Translations under genes and position numbers: made by a program
Notes under the pieces: model-generated
The model's input: the letters and a program-made list of their open reading frames with translations, nothing else
Database searches by the model: none
Told to the model about the DNA's origin: nothing
Shown: in pieces, positions 57,686-64,000 of the stretch
How positions within the stretch are numbered: position 1 is the stretch's first letter
Layout: every line of letters begins with the position of its first letter
Assembly (NCBI RefSeq): GCF_002379095.1
Contig: NZ_NBZV01000001.1
Coordinates: 186,001 to 250,000, forward strand
Source: Polaromonas sp. AER18D-145
GTDB lineage: Bacteria; Pseudomonadota; Gammaproteobacteria; Burkholderiales; Burkholderiaceae_C
Direction of reading: 5' to 3'
Length of the DNA: 64,000 nt

Positions 57686-57761
57686 GACCCTATCGTCTAG
57701 AGGCCTAGGACACCACCCTTTCACGGTGGCTACAGGGGTTCGAATCCCCTTAGGGTCGCCA
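57686..57761 (+). tRNA. tRNA-Glu (anticodon UUC)
   Basis: A 76-base cloverleaf starting GACCCTATCGTCTAGAGG, anticodon in CCCTTTCACGG, T-arm GGGGTTCGAATCCCC, ending GGGTC-GCCA. Second gene of the cluster behind gltX. Confidence 0.96.
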
Positions 57762-57858
57762 AAATTCTTCACAGCGATGTGAAGCACAAGGCACAAGTTG
57801 ATAACAAGCCTGCGCAAGCAGGTGACTTGGCTCGCAAGAGCGAAAGTTGTCACTACCA

Positions 57859-57935
57859 GGAGTGGTAGTTCAGTTGGTTAGAATACCGGCCTGTCACGCC
57901 GGGGGTCGCGGGTTCGAGTCCCGTCCACTCCGCCA
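57859..57935 (+). tRNA. tRNA-Asp (anticodon GUC)
   Basis: A 77-base cloverleaf starting GGAGTGGTAGTTCAGTTGG, anticodon in CCTGTCACGC, T-arm GCGGGTTCGAGTCCCG, ending CCACTCC-GCCA. Last gene of the cluster; a terminator follows. Confidence 0.96.
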
Positions 57936-57942
57936 GTATTGA

Positions 57943-57980
57943 AGGGTTTGCTGCTATGAAAATAGAAGCAAACCCTTTTT
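57943..57980 (+). terminator. Rho-independent terminator of the tRNA cluster
   Basis: AGGGTTTGCT (57943-57952) pairs with AGCAAACCCT (57967-57976), followed by four more Ts. The loop contains GCTATGAAAATAG, which resembles the half-palindrome of the 49-bp repeat. Confidence 0.9.
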
Positions 57981-58067
57981 GCTTTGAGCTTCCCTTCGCG
58001 CAAGTGCTTCAGGAACTGACAGCCGCCGCGCGAAACGTGGAACGAAGCCGTGTCAACACCGCTTGCT

Positions 58068-58868
58068 TCAGGATGGCGCATCATCCGGCGACGCCACAAG
58101 CACCTCCACGTTCAACTTTTCGAGTTGGTCCCTGATGTCCTGGTCAATGCCTGCATCGGTGATGATGCGCGTCACTTTGTCCAGATGGGCAATCCGGAAG
58201 ATGGCCTGAGAGTGGAATTTCGACGAGTCCACCATCACGGTGACAGTCTGTGCCGCGTCGATGAAAGCCCGGTTCATGGCAGCCTCCTCTGGCGAAAGCA
58301 TGGCGATACCCCCCGAAGGCGAGATGCCGTTGACGCCAAGAAAAGCGGCACGAACCGAGATGTCGTCAAAGGTGCCGGGCGCAGGACGGCAAACGGTCGC
58401 CATTTTCTTGAAGTCAACGGTGCCTGGCAAAAGATAGACGGAAGCATTCCGGCTTCTGGCGAACTCCATGGCGACCGTCAGTCCGTTGGTCACGACATGC
58501 AGGTTTTGATGACCGCGCAGGGCCTCGGCCAAATGCCGTGAGGTTGTCCCCGCGTTGACCAGAATGCAGTCGCCGTCAGAAACATGCTGCGCGGCGAGCT
58601 CGGCGATCGCCCGTTTTTCCCGGACATTTTCCCGCTCGCGTTCCGCGTAGCTGATGCTTTCGTAACGGGCCCAACCCTCGGCAATGACCTCGCCGGAAAC
58701 GGCGCCACCACGGGTTCGCTCAACCAGCCCCCGTTCATGGAGTTCGATCAGGTCGCGCCGGATCGTGATGGGCGAGGTCTGAAACCTGTCGGCCAGCGTG
58801 TTGACTTCGACGACCCCACCGCTTTGCAGCAGGGCAATGATTTCCTTGTGACGGGCGGCTTTGAGCAT
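58068..58868 (-). CDS. DeoR/GlpR-family transcriptional regulator
   Basis: A 266-residue DeoR-type repressor. The N-terminal winged helix reads ARHKEIIALLQSGGVVEVNT then LADRFQTSPITIRRDLIELH; the C-terminal sugar-phosphate-binding domain includes ILVNAGTTSRHLAEAL, YLLPGTVDFKKM and a VDSSKFHSQAIF segment. The effector is usually a phosphorylated sugar or polyol. It is divergent from the HAD/ABC transporter operon, which it probably controls. Start at 58868 (MLKAARHKE) matches the family; the longer frame to 58928 occupies the promoter region. Confidence 0.93.
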   Translation of the reverse strand: MLKAARHKEIIALLQSGGVVEVNTLADRFQTSPITIRRDLIELHERGLVERTRGGAVSGEVIAEGWARYESISYAERERENVREKRAIAELAAQHVSDGDCILVNAGTTSRHLAEALRGHQNLHVVTNGLTVAMEFARSRNASVYLLPGTVDFKKMATVCRPAPGTFDDISVRAAFLGVNGISPSGGIAMLSPEEAAMNRAFIDAAQTVTVMVDSSKFHSQAIFRIAHLDKVTRIITDAGIDQDIRDQLEKLNVEVLVASPDDAPS

Positions 58869-58994
58869 GCGGGATCCAGGGTGAAAGATTTTGGGTATTA
58901 GAAACCAGAAACAAACAACAGAGAACACTTTTTATCTGCCATGGATGCTATTTTGGTCATGAAATTGACATTTTGTGTTCGTAATATCCAAGTT

Positions 58995-59699
58995 ATGAAC
59001 ACAATCGCTCAGTTTCGAGCAATCATTTTCGACGTCGATGGCACCCTGTTTGATACCCTGCCATCGCTTTCAGCAGCTGCCAACAGTGTGCTGGTGCAGG
59101 CCGGCCTTCGCGAAGTCTCCACACCGCTTTTGCGCGCGGCGCTCAACGAAGGATTGAGGCCGATGTTCCGCCAGTCCATTGCCCTTCAGGCGTCTCCGGT
59201 GGAGCCGGGATTGGCGCGCCAGCTTGAAGAAGAGTACCTGGACCAGTACATGCAGCGATGGCTGCCGGCAGCACCTCTGTTTGACCACGTGCACGAGGCA
59301 TTGCTGGCGCTCAAGGCGCTGGACATGAAGCTGGGCATCTGTACCAACCGGGACCGGGCTTCGACTGACGTTTTGTTGACGCAGGCTGGCATTGCCGGCC
59401 TTTTCGACATCGTTGTAGGGATGGGAGATGCGCCACGTCCCAAGCCCGCCGCAGACCCTCTGCTCATGGTTCTGGAGCGTATGGGAATACCGGCCGCGGC
59501 GGCCCTGCTTGTGGGTGACTCCTACATGGATGCCTCTTGCGCCCGTCTGTCGCAGGTTGGCTTCGCCGCCCATCTCGGCGGATATGCAGTGCACCCCAGT
59601 GACCTGTTGCCCAACATGACGAGTTTCAGCGACTACAACGAGTTCACAAGCTGGGTGCTCGGCCGCCAATCAGCCAACAAGGAGGCTTGCCATGCCTGA
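58995..59699 (+). CDS. HAD-superfamily phosphatase (phosphoglycolate phosphatase-like)
   Basis: A 234-residue HAD hydrolase with all four motifs: IIFDVDGTLFDTLPSL (nucleophile Asp), ICTNR (Thr), the lysine in PRPKPAADPL, and LLVGDSYMDASCA (acid pair). It has the alpha-helical C1 cap of the Gph/beta-phosphoglucomutase group. Substrate is unknown; by context, it may hydrolyse a phosphomonoester released from an imported compound. Start at 58995 (MNTIAQFRAI) is preferred, though two upstream ATGs (58941, 58959) are in frame. Its end overlaps the ATPase gene by 8 bases. Confidence 0.85.
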   Translation: MNTIAQFRAIIFDVDGTLFDTLPSLSAAANSVLVQAGLREVSTPLLRAALNEGLRPMFRQSIALQASPVEPGLARQLEEEYLDQYMQRWLPAAPLFDHVHEALLALKALDMKLGICTNRDRASTDVLLTQAGIAGLFDIVVGMGDAPRPKPAADPLLMVLERMGIPAAAALLVGDSYMDASCARLSQVGFAAHLGGYAVHPSDLLPNMTSFSDYNEFTSWVLGRQSANKEACHA

Positions 59700-60840
59700 T
59701 ATTCACATCTCCGGACTCACCAAGCAATTCGGCAACACCAAGGTCATCAAGGGGCTGGACCTGACCGTCAAGGATGGCGAGTTCCTGACGCTGCTGGGCT
59801 CGTCGGGCTGCGGCAAGTCCACCTTGCTTAAATTGATTGCCGGGCTGGACCAGCCCGATTCAGGGGCGATCCGCTTGGGCGAGCGCGACCTGCTGGCCTT
59901 GTCACCCAGTCAGCGCGACTGTGCCATGGTGTTCCAGTCGTACGCGCTGTATCCCCACATGACGGTGGGGGGCAACATCTGCACGCCATTGCTGATGCGG
60001 GGCCTCGGTTTCTGGGGGCGGCTGCCGGGTGCGGGATTGTTTTCGGCCAACACACGCCGCATCAAGACCGAGGCGCAGGCGAACGCCCGCAAGGTGGCGC
60101 AGAGCCTCGGTATTGATGGGCTTTGGGAACGAAAGCCCGCGCAACTGTCCGGCGGTCAACGTCAGCGCGTGGCCCTCGCACGCGCCATGGTGCGCAGACC
60201 GGCCGTTTTCCTTTTTGACGAACCGCTGTCCAACCTCGACGCCAACCTGCGCCAGACACTTCGCGGGGAAATCCGTCAGCTTCATGACCAGTTGGGCGTG
60301 ACGTTCATCTACGTCACCCACGACCAGCATGAAGCCATGTCCATGTCGGACCGTGTCGCGGTGATGCGGGAAGGGCGCATTCTGCAGCTCGGAACACCCG
60401 AGGAAATCTATACACGGCCCGCCAACCTCGACGTTGCCCGCTTTGTGGGGGCGCCGCGCATCAACCTGCTCGACGGGGAAGTCGGAGCCCATGGCGTCGT
60501 GTGGGCACAAGGCCGGCTGGTCGGTCATTCACATGGCAAGACTGGCCCCTGTCGCATTGCGTTCAGGCCCCAGGCCGGGACACTGGAGGCCGTGGACGGA
60601 CTGGAAGTTCAAGGCACGTTGGTGAATGTGGAATACACCGGCGCCGAACTGATTGCATCGCTCCAGGTCGATGGCATCGAAGACGCCTGCGTATTTTGTT
60701 TCCCCGCCAACAGCCCGGCGATCCGGGTGGGCCAGGCGCTTCGGGTTTCGGTGCCCTTTGGTGAAATCCATCTGTTCGATGCCGATGGCCAGCGCCGGTC
60801 GTTTGAAGCCCTCCCGCCTGTCGTGAGCAAAGCCGCCTGA
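59692..60840 (+). CDS. ABC transporter ATP-binding protein, UgpC/MalK family
   Basis: A 382-residue importer ATPase. Walker A is GSSGCGKST, signature LSGGQRQRVALARAM, Walker B VFLFDEPLSNLDA, H-loop YVTHDQHEA, then a C-terminal regulatory (TOBE-type) domain. Between the Q-loop region and the signature there is an extra stretch of about 20 residues (GFWGRLPGAGLFSANTRR) not present in MalK or UgpC. It is the first transporter gene; two permease genes and a binding protein follow. Its start overlaps the HAD gene by 8 bases. Confidence 0.93.
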   Translation: MPDIHISGLTKQFGNTKVIKGLDLTVKDGEFLTLLGSSGCGKSTLLKLIAGLDQPDSGAIRLGERDLLALSPSQRDCAMVFQSYALYPHMTVGGNICTPLLMRGLGFWGRLPGAGLFSANTRRIKTEAQANARKVAQSLGIDGLWERKPAQLSGGQRQRVALARAMVRRPAVFLFDEPLSNLDANLRQTLRGEIRQLHDQLGVTFIYVTHDQHEAMSMSDRVAVMREGRILQLGTPEEIYTRPANLDVARFVGAPRINLLDGEVGAHGVVWAQGRLVGHSHGKTGPCRIAFRPQAGTLEAVDGLEVQGTLVNVEYTGAELIASLQVDGIEDACVFCFPANSPAIRVGQALRVSVPFGEIHLFDADGQRRSFEALPPVVSKAA

Positions 60841-60849
60841 GGCAGGACC

Positions 60850-61719
60850 ATGCGAGTCAATCCGCTCCACACCGCCCTGTTGCTCACCCCAGCGACGGTC
60901 CTCATCATGATGCTGCTTGTGGTGCCCGTCGCCATCGTGGCGGTCATGTCCCTGACCAACTGGCAATTTGGCGCCGCGACCCTGGATTGGGTCGGGCTGG
61001 CGAACTACCGCGAGCTGATGGCCGACCCGGTCTTTCAGAAATCGATTTCCAACACACTCACGTATCTGGTCGTGGTGACATTGGGTTCGATAGCCATCGG
61101 CCTGGGGGCGGCCCTGTTGATTGAATCGGACACCCAACTCCGTACCTTCTACAGAACGGCATTTTTCATGCCGGTGGCCTCCACCCTGATCGCCATGGCG
61201 GTTGTCTGGCAATTTCTGCTGCACCCCAGCGTGGGCCTGGTCAATCAGGTGCTTGAATTGCTGGGCATGGAGCCGCGCAACTGGCTCCATGACCGCCGGT
61301 CCGCGCTTTACTCGCTCGCCGCGATTGGTATCTGGCAGATGTCCGGACTGGCCCTTGTCCTGTTTCTGGCGGGGCTCAAGAGCATTCCCCAGGACATCCG
61401 CGATGCCGGTGCCCTGGACGGCATCGAACATCCCCTGGACCGCTTCCGGCGCATCACCTGGCCGCTGCTGGGTCCCACCACGCTTTTTGTCGTCACCGTC
61501 TGCGCCATCCGGTCGCTGCAGGTGTTCGACACCGTGCATGTGTTGACCAAGGGCGGCCCCAACAAGGCCACCGAAGTTTTGCTCCACACCATTTATTCGG
61601 AAGGCTTCAGTTTTCTCCGCATGGGGTATGCCAGTGCGATGACGGTGGTGTTCATTGCGGGCATCTTCTTTCTCACCCAGCTGCAGCACCTGGCCATGGA
61701 ACGAAAGACCCACTACTGA
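60850..61719 (+). CDS. ABC transporter permease, UgpA/MalF type
   Basis: A 289-residue permease with six predicted membrane helices. The EAA loop that docks with the ATPase is DAGALDGIEHPLDRFRRITW followed by PLLGPT. The length matches UgpA (about 295) rather than the longer MalF. The next permease gene starts at the last base of its stop codon (TGATG), so the two are translated together. Confidence 0.93.
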   Translation: MRVNPLHTALLLTPATVLIMMLLVVPVAIVAVMSLTNWQFGAATLDWVGLANYRELMADPVFQKSISNTLTYLVVVTLGSIAIGLGAALLIESDTQLRTFYRTAFFMPVASTLIAMAVVWQFLLHPSVGLVNQVLELLGMEPRNWLHDRRSALYSLAAIGIWQMSGLALVLFLAGLKSIPQDIRDAGALDGIEHPLDRFRRITWPLLGPTTLFVVTVCAIRSLQVFDTVHVLTKGGPNKATEVLLHTIYSEGFSFLRMGYASAMTVVFIAGIFFLTQLQHLAMERKTHY

Positions 61720-62552
61720 TGAAGCGTCCATCCATCCTCTTTCGCAGCTTTCGCCATCTGGTGTTGATGACCGGTGCAGCCATCTTCCTTGCCCCGTTCA
61801 TCTGGATGGTGTTGACCTCCCTGAAGCCGGCCGACGAGATTTTCACGAGGGAATTCTCCCTGTTGCCAAGCAGGCTGGCATTGGTTGAAAACTACACGCA
61901 GGCGCTGACCAAGGTGCCTCTGCTGCGATATCTCTGGAACGGCGTGGTTGTCTGCGCGGCCATTCTGATCCTGCAGATCGTGGTGGCGCTGCCGGCGGCT
62001 TATGCCTTTGCCAAGCTCGACTTCCGGGGCAAGACCTGGGCCTGGCGGCTGGTGCTGCTGGCGCTGATGATTCCCCATCAGGCCACGGCTATTCCCATCT
62101 ACGTGATGCTGCATCACCTGGGCCTGCTCAACACCCTGTCGGCCCTGATTGTGCCGTTCATCATCTCGGCTTTTGGCATCTTCCTGATGCGGCAATTCTT
62201 TCGCACGGTGCCAGACGACCTGATTCACGCCGCGCGCCTGGACGGCATGAACGAACTGGAACTGGTCTGGCGGGTGATGCTGCCGACCGCGATTCCGGCC
62301 CTGTTTGCCTTCTCCATTTTTTCCGTGGTGTGGCACTGGAACGACTATTTCTGGCCACTGCTGGTCATCGCCTCGCCCGAGCTCGCCACGCCGCCACTCG
62401 GAACCATGTTTTTCCGCAACGAAGAGGCCGGCACCAATTACGGCCCCCTGATGGCGGGCACGGTGCTGATCACCGCGCCGCTGGTTTTGTTTTTTATCGC
62501 AGCGCAAAAGCGCTTTATTGAAGGTGTGACGCTCACCGGCGTCAAAGCTTAG
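61719..62552 (+). CDS. ABC transporter permease, UgpE/MalG type
   Basis: A 277-residue permease with six membrane helices and the EAA loop AARLDGMNELELVWRVMLPT followed by AIPALFAF. N-terminal FLAPFIWMVLTSLKPADEIF is typical of the MalG/UgpE side. It pairs with the upstream permease to form the transmembrane core. The binding-protein gene follows after 23 bases, with AGGAG before its start. Confidence 0.94.
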   Translation: MKRPSILFRSFRHLVLMTGAAIFLAPFIWMVLTSLKPADEIFTREFSLLPSRLALVENYTQALTKVPLLRYLWNGVVVCAAILILQIVVALPAAYAFAKLDFRGKTWAWRLVLLALMIPHQATAIPIYVMLHHLGLLNTLSALIVPFIISAFGIFLMRQFFRTVPDDLIHAARLDGMNELELVWRVMLPTAIPALFAFSIFSVVWHWNDYFWPLLVIASPELATPPLGTMFFRNEEAGTNYGPLMAGTVLITAPLVLFFIAAQKRFIEGVTLTGVKA

Positions 62553-62575
62553 TTCATCCATCCAGGAGTAAACCC

Positions 62576-63841
62576 ATGAAACGTGTTTTTCTGAAATCCA
62601 TCGCGGCCGCCGTGCTAATGACCTGTGGTTTGGCGCAAGCCCAGCAGCCGGTTGAAATCGTGGTCGACTATGCCATTCCGCAGCTCTTCAAGGAAGTCCA
62701 CGAGAAAATCGCCCAGGACTTCATGGCGAAATTCCCGCAGTACAAGGTCACTTTCCGCGCCCCGAGCCCGGGCTACGAGGAAGCCACCCAGCAGTCCCTG
62801 CGCCAGGCGGTCACCAACCAGCTGGCCGACGTGTCCTACCAGGGGCTGAACCGCCAGCGCATCTTCGCGGACCGCGGCATCGCCGTCGACATGACGCCCT
62901 TCATCAAGGCGGAAAAAGACTGGTCCCAGATGGGATACGACCAGGCGCTGCTCTCGCTGGGCCAGGTCAACGGCAAGCAGGTTGGCATCGGCTTTGCGCT
63001 GTCCACGCCCATCGTCTATTTCAACGCCGACCTGATTCGCAAGGCCGGCGGCAACATTGACCAGTTCCCCGCCACCTGGGACGGCATCTTCGAGCTGGGT
63101 CGCAAGGCCAAGGCCAGCGGCCCCGGCACGCACGGGTTTCATTTTGACTGGGACATCACCGGCAACTGGATGTGGCAAGCGCTGGTGTTTTCGAACGGCG
63201 GCACGATGCTGAGCGTTGACGAGAAGAAGGTGGCTTTCGACGGCGCGCCCGGCAAGACAGCCATCCAGACCCTGGCGAAGATGGTCAACGAGGGGACGAT
63301 GCGTGATGTGTCGACGGCCACCTCGCGGCAGGACTTCGTGTCCGGCAATCTCGCCATCTGGTCGCACTCAACGTCCAACCTGGGCAGCGTGATGAAGGAG
63401 GTCGGCAACCGGTTCGAGGTGCGTACCGCGCGCTTCCCGATCCAGCCAGGTGTTGGGCGCCTGCCTGCCGGTGGCAACGTGGCAATGATCTTTGCCAAGG
63501 ACCCGGTCAAGCAGAAAGCCGCGTGGGAATACATCAAATTCGCCACGGGCCCCCTGGGCGCCACGTCGATGGTGAAGGCAACGGGCTATTTCCCCGCCAA
63601 CCTGATTCCCGCCAACGACGCCACCATGCTCAAGCCGTTTTATGAGAAGAACCCGAACTACCTCACGGCCGTCAAGCAACTGCCCGTCCTGACGGGTTGG
63701 TACGCTTTCCCCGGCGAAAACGGCCTCAAGATCACGGACGTCATCAAGGACCGCCTGCAGACCGTGGTGTCGAAAGCGGCCCAACCCGAGGCCGCACTGG
63801 CCGACATGAGCAAAGCTGTGCAAGCCTTGCTGCCACGCTGA
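62576..63841 (+). CDS. Extracellular solute-binding protein (family 1, UgpB-like)
   Basis: A 421-residue periplasmic binding protein. The signal peptide (KRVFLKSIAAAVLMTCGLAQ) is cleaved near AQAQQ. The mature protein has the family 1 pattern: EIVVDYAIPQLFKEVHEKIA, VSYQGLNRQRIFADRGIAVD, LSTPIVYFNADLIRKAGGN and a C-terminal helix. It resembles sn-glycerol-3-phosphate-binding UgpB in overall layout, but ligand residues could not be checked. It is the last of the transporter genes, followed 12 bases later by a phosphoesterase gene. Confidence 0.92.
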   Translation: MKRVFLKSIAAAVLMTCGLAQAQQPVEIVVDYAIPQLFKEVHEKIAQDFMAKFPQYKVTFRAPSPGYEEATQQSLRQAVTNQLADVSYQGLNRQRIFADRGIAVDMTPFIKAEKDWSQMGYDQALLSLGQVNGKQVGIGFALSTPIVYFNADLIRKAGGNIDQFPATWDGIFELGRKAKASGPGTHGFHFDWDITGNWMWQALVFSNGGTMLSVDEKKVAFDGAPGKTAIQTLAKMVNEGTMRDVSTATSRQDFVSGNLAIWSHSTSNLGSVMKEVGNRFEVRTARFPIQPGVGRLPAGGNVAMIFAKDPVKQKAAWEYIKFATGPLGATSMVKATGYFPANLIPANDATMLKPFYEKNPNYLTAVKQLPVLTGWYAFPGENGLKITDVIKDRLQTVVSKAAQPEAALADMSKAVQALLPR

Positions 63842-63853
63842 TCAGGGGATGTT

Positions 63854-64000
63854 GTGCTGAAGTTCATTCACATCACCGATACACACCTCGTCGAACAGGG
63901 ACATGCCCTTTATGGGCTGGACCCCGCCAAACGGCTGGCGCGTTGCCTGGACAGTGTCATCCAGGACCATGCCGACGCCAAGCTGTGCGTGGTCACCGGC
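63854..64000 (+). CDS. Metallophosphoesterase, GpdQ/CpdA-like, N-terminal fragment (3' end outside window)
   Basis: The window ends inside this gene; 49 codons are visible, starting at GTG 63854 with GGGGAT upstream. The first residues LKFIHITDTHLVEQGHALYG hold the first metal motif (DxH) of calcineurin-like phosphodiesterases, and LCVVTG is the beginning of the GD motif. The DTH...LYG pattern resembles GpdQ and CpdA, which cleave glycerophosphodiesters or cAMP. Its place at the end of a Ugp-like operon favours a phosphodiester substrate, by inference. Confidence 0.82.
   Translation, partial: MLKFIHITDTHLVEQGHALYGLDPAKRLARCLDSVIQDHADAKLCVVTG

Overview
This 64 kb window is GC-rich and densely packed on both strands. 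It looks like chromosome of an aerobic or facultative betaproteobacterium of the family Comamonadaceae, probably close to Polaromonas or Rhodoferax. The evidence is the gene orders (cvpA-purF-metZ-gltX, fnr-hemN, ppnP-argG), the PHA genes, and a short interspersed repeat seen 11 times, of a type I associate with that family. The genus is an inference; no rRNA is present to test it.

Bases 1-10,150 hold the 3' end of a PHA synthase gene, a phasin, a DksA/TraR-type zinc-finger protein, a Pat-type acyl-CoA synthetase/acetyltransferase, a universal stress protein, the oxygen regulator FNR, oxygen-independent coproporphyrinogen oxidase (hemN), a SafE/TauE-like membrane protein, a beta-CASP RNase-like hydrolase and an ornithine cyclodeaminase-like enzyme. 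Two near-consensus FNR boxes suggest that much of this is an oxygen-limitation and carbon-storage regulon. Bases 10,300-22,620 are mostly housekeeping: small membrane proteins, pyrrolidone carboxyl peptidase, a lipoprotein, a zinc peptidase, an RhlE-type helicase, a YihY protein, ApaH, a CorC-like protein, a cation/proton antiporter, a YdjM-like protein and a second Na+/H+ antiporter preceded by a compact structured leader.

Bases 22,790-24,690 form a small accessory patch: a HigBA-like toxin-antitoxin pair with a palindromic operator, and an AT-richer orphan gene with PIN-like features, ending at tRNA-Thr(CGU). Then come fbp, pepN and prfB (with its programmed frameshift), followed by a four-gene signalling operon on the minus strand (triple-receiver hybrid kinase, CheR, CheB, receiver-kinase). 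An alpha/beta hydrolase, an acyl-CoA synthetase, another histidine kinase and an OmpA-like lipoprotein follow.

Bases 40,980-57,470 carry an aldo/keto reductase, ybaK, plsY, a retropepsin-like protease, yajQ, murB, argG-ppnP, an ECF sigma/anti-sigma pair, a glycine-zipper protein, an ArsC/Spx-like protein, and a long apparent operon folC-SPOR-cvpA-purF-metZ-gltX, followed by tRNA-Ala, -Glu and -Asp. The right end (58,068-64,000) is a DeoR-type regulator divergent from a HAD phosphatase, a complete Ugp-like ABC importer and the start of a metallophosphoesterase. This set looks like uptake and dephosphorylation of an organophosphate or phosphodiester.

The most promising leads are the structured leader before the Na+/H+ antiporter (21291-21358), the shared FNR site at 1361-1374, the 49-bp repeat family including three copies carried in frame inside genes, the chemotaxis-like kinase operon without receptors, and the phosphodiester-type cluster at the right edge.
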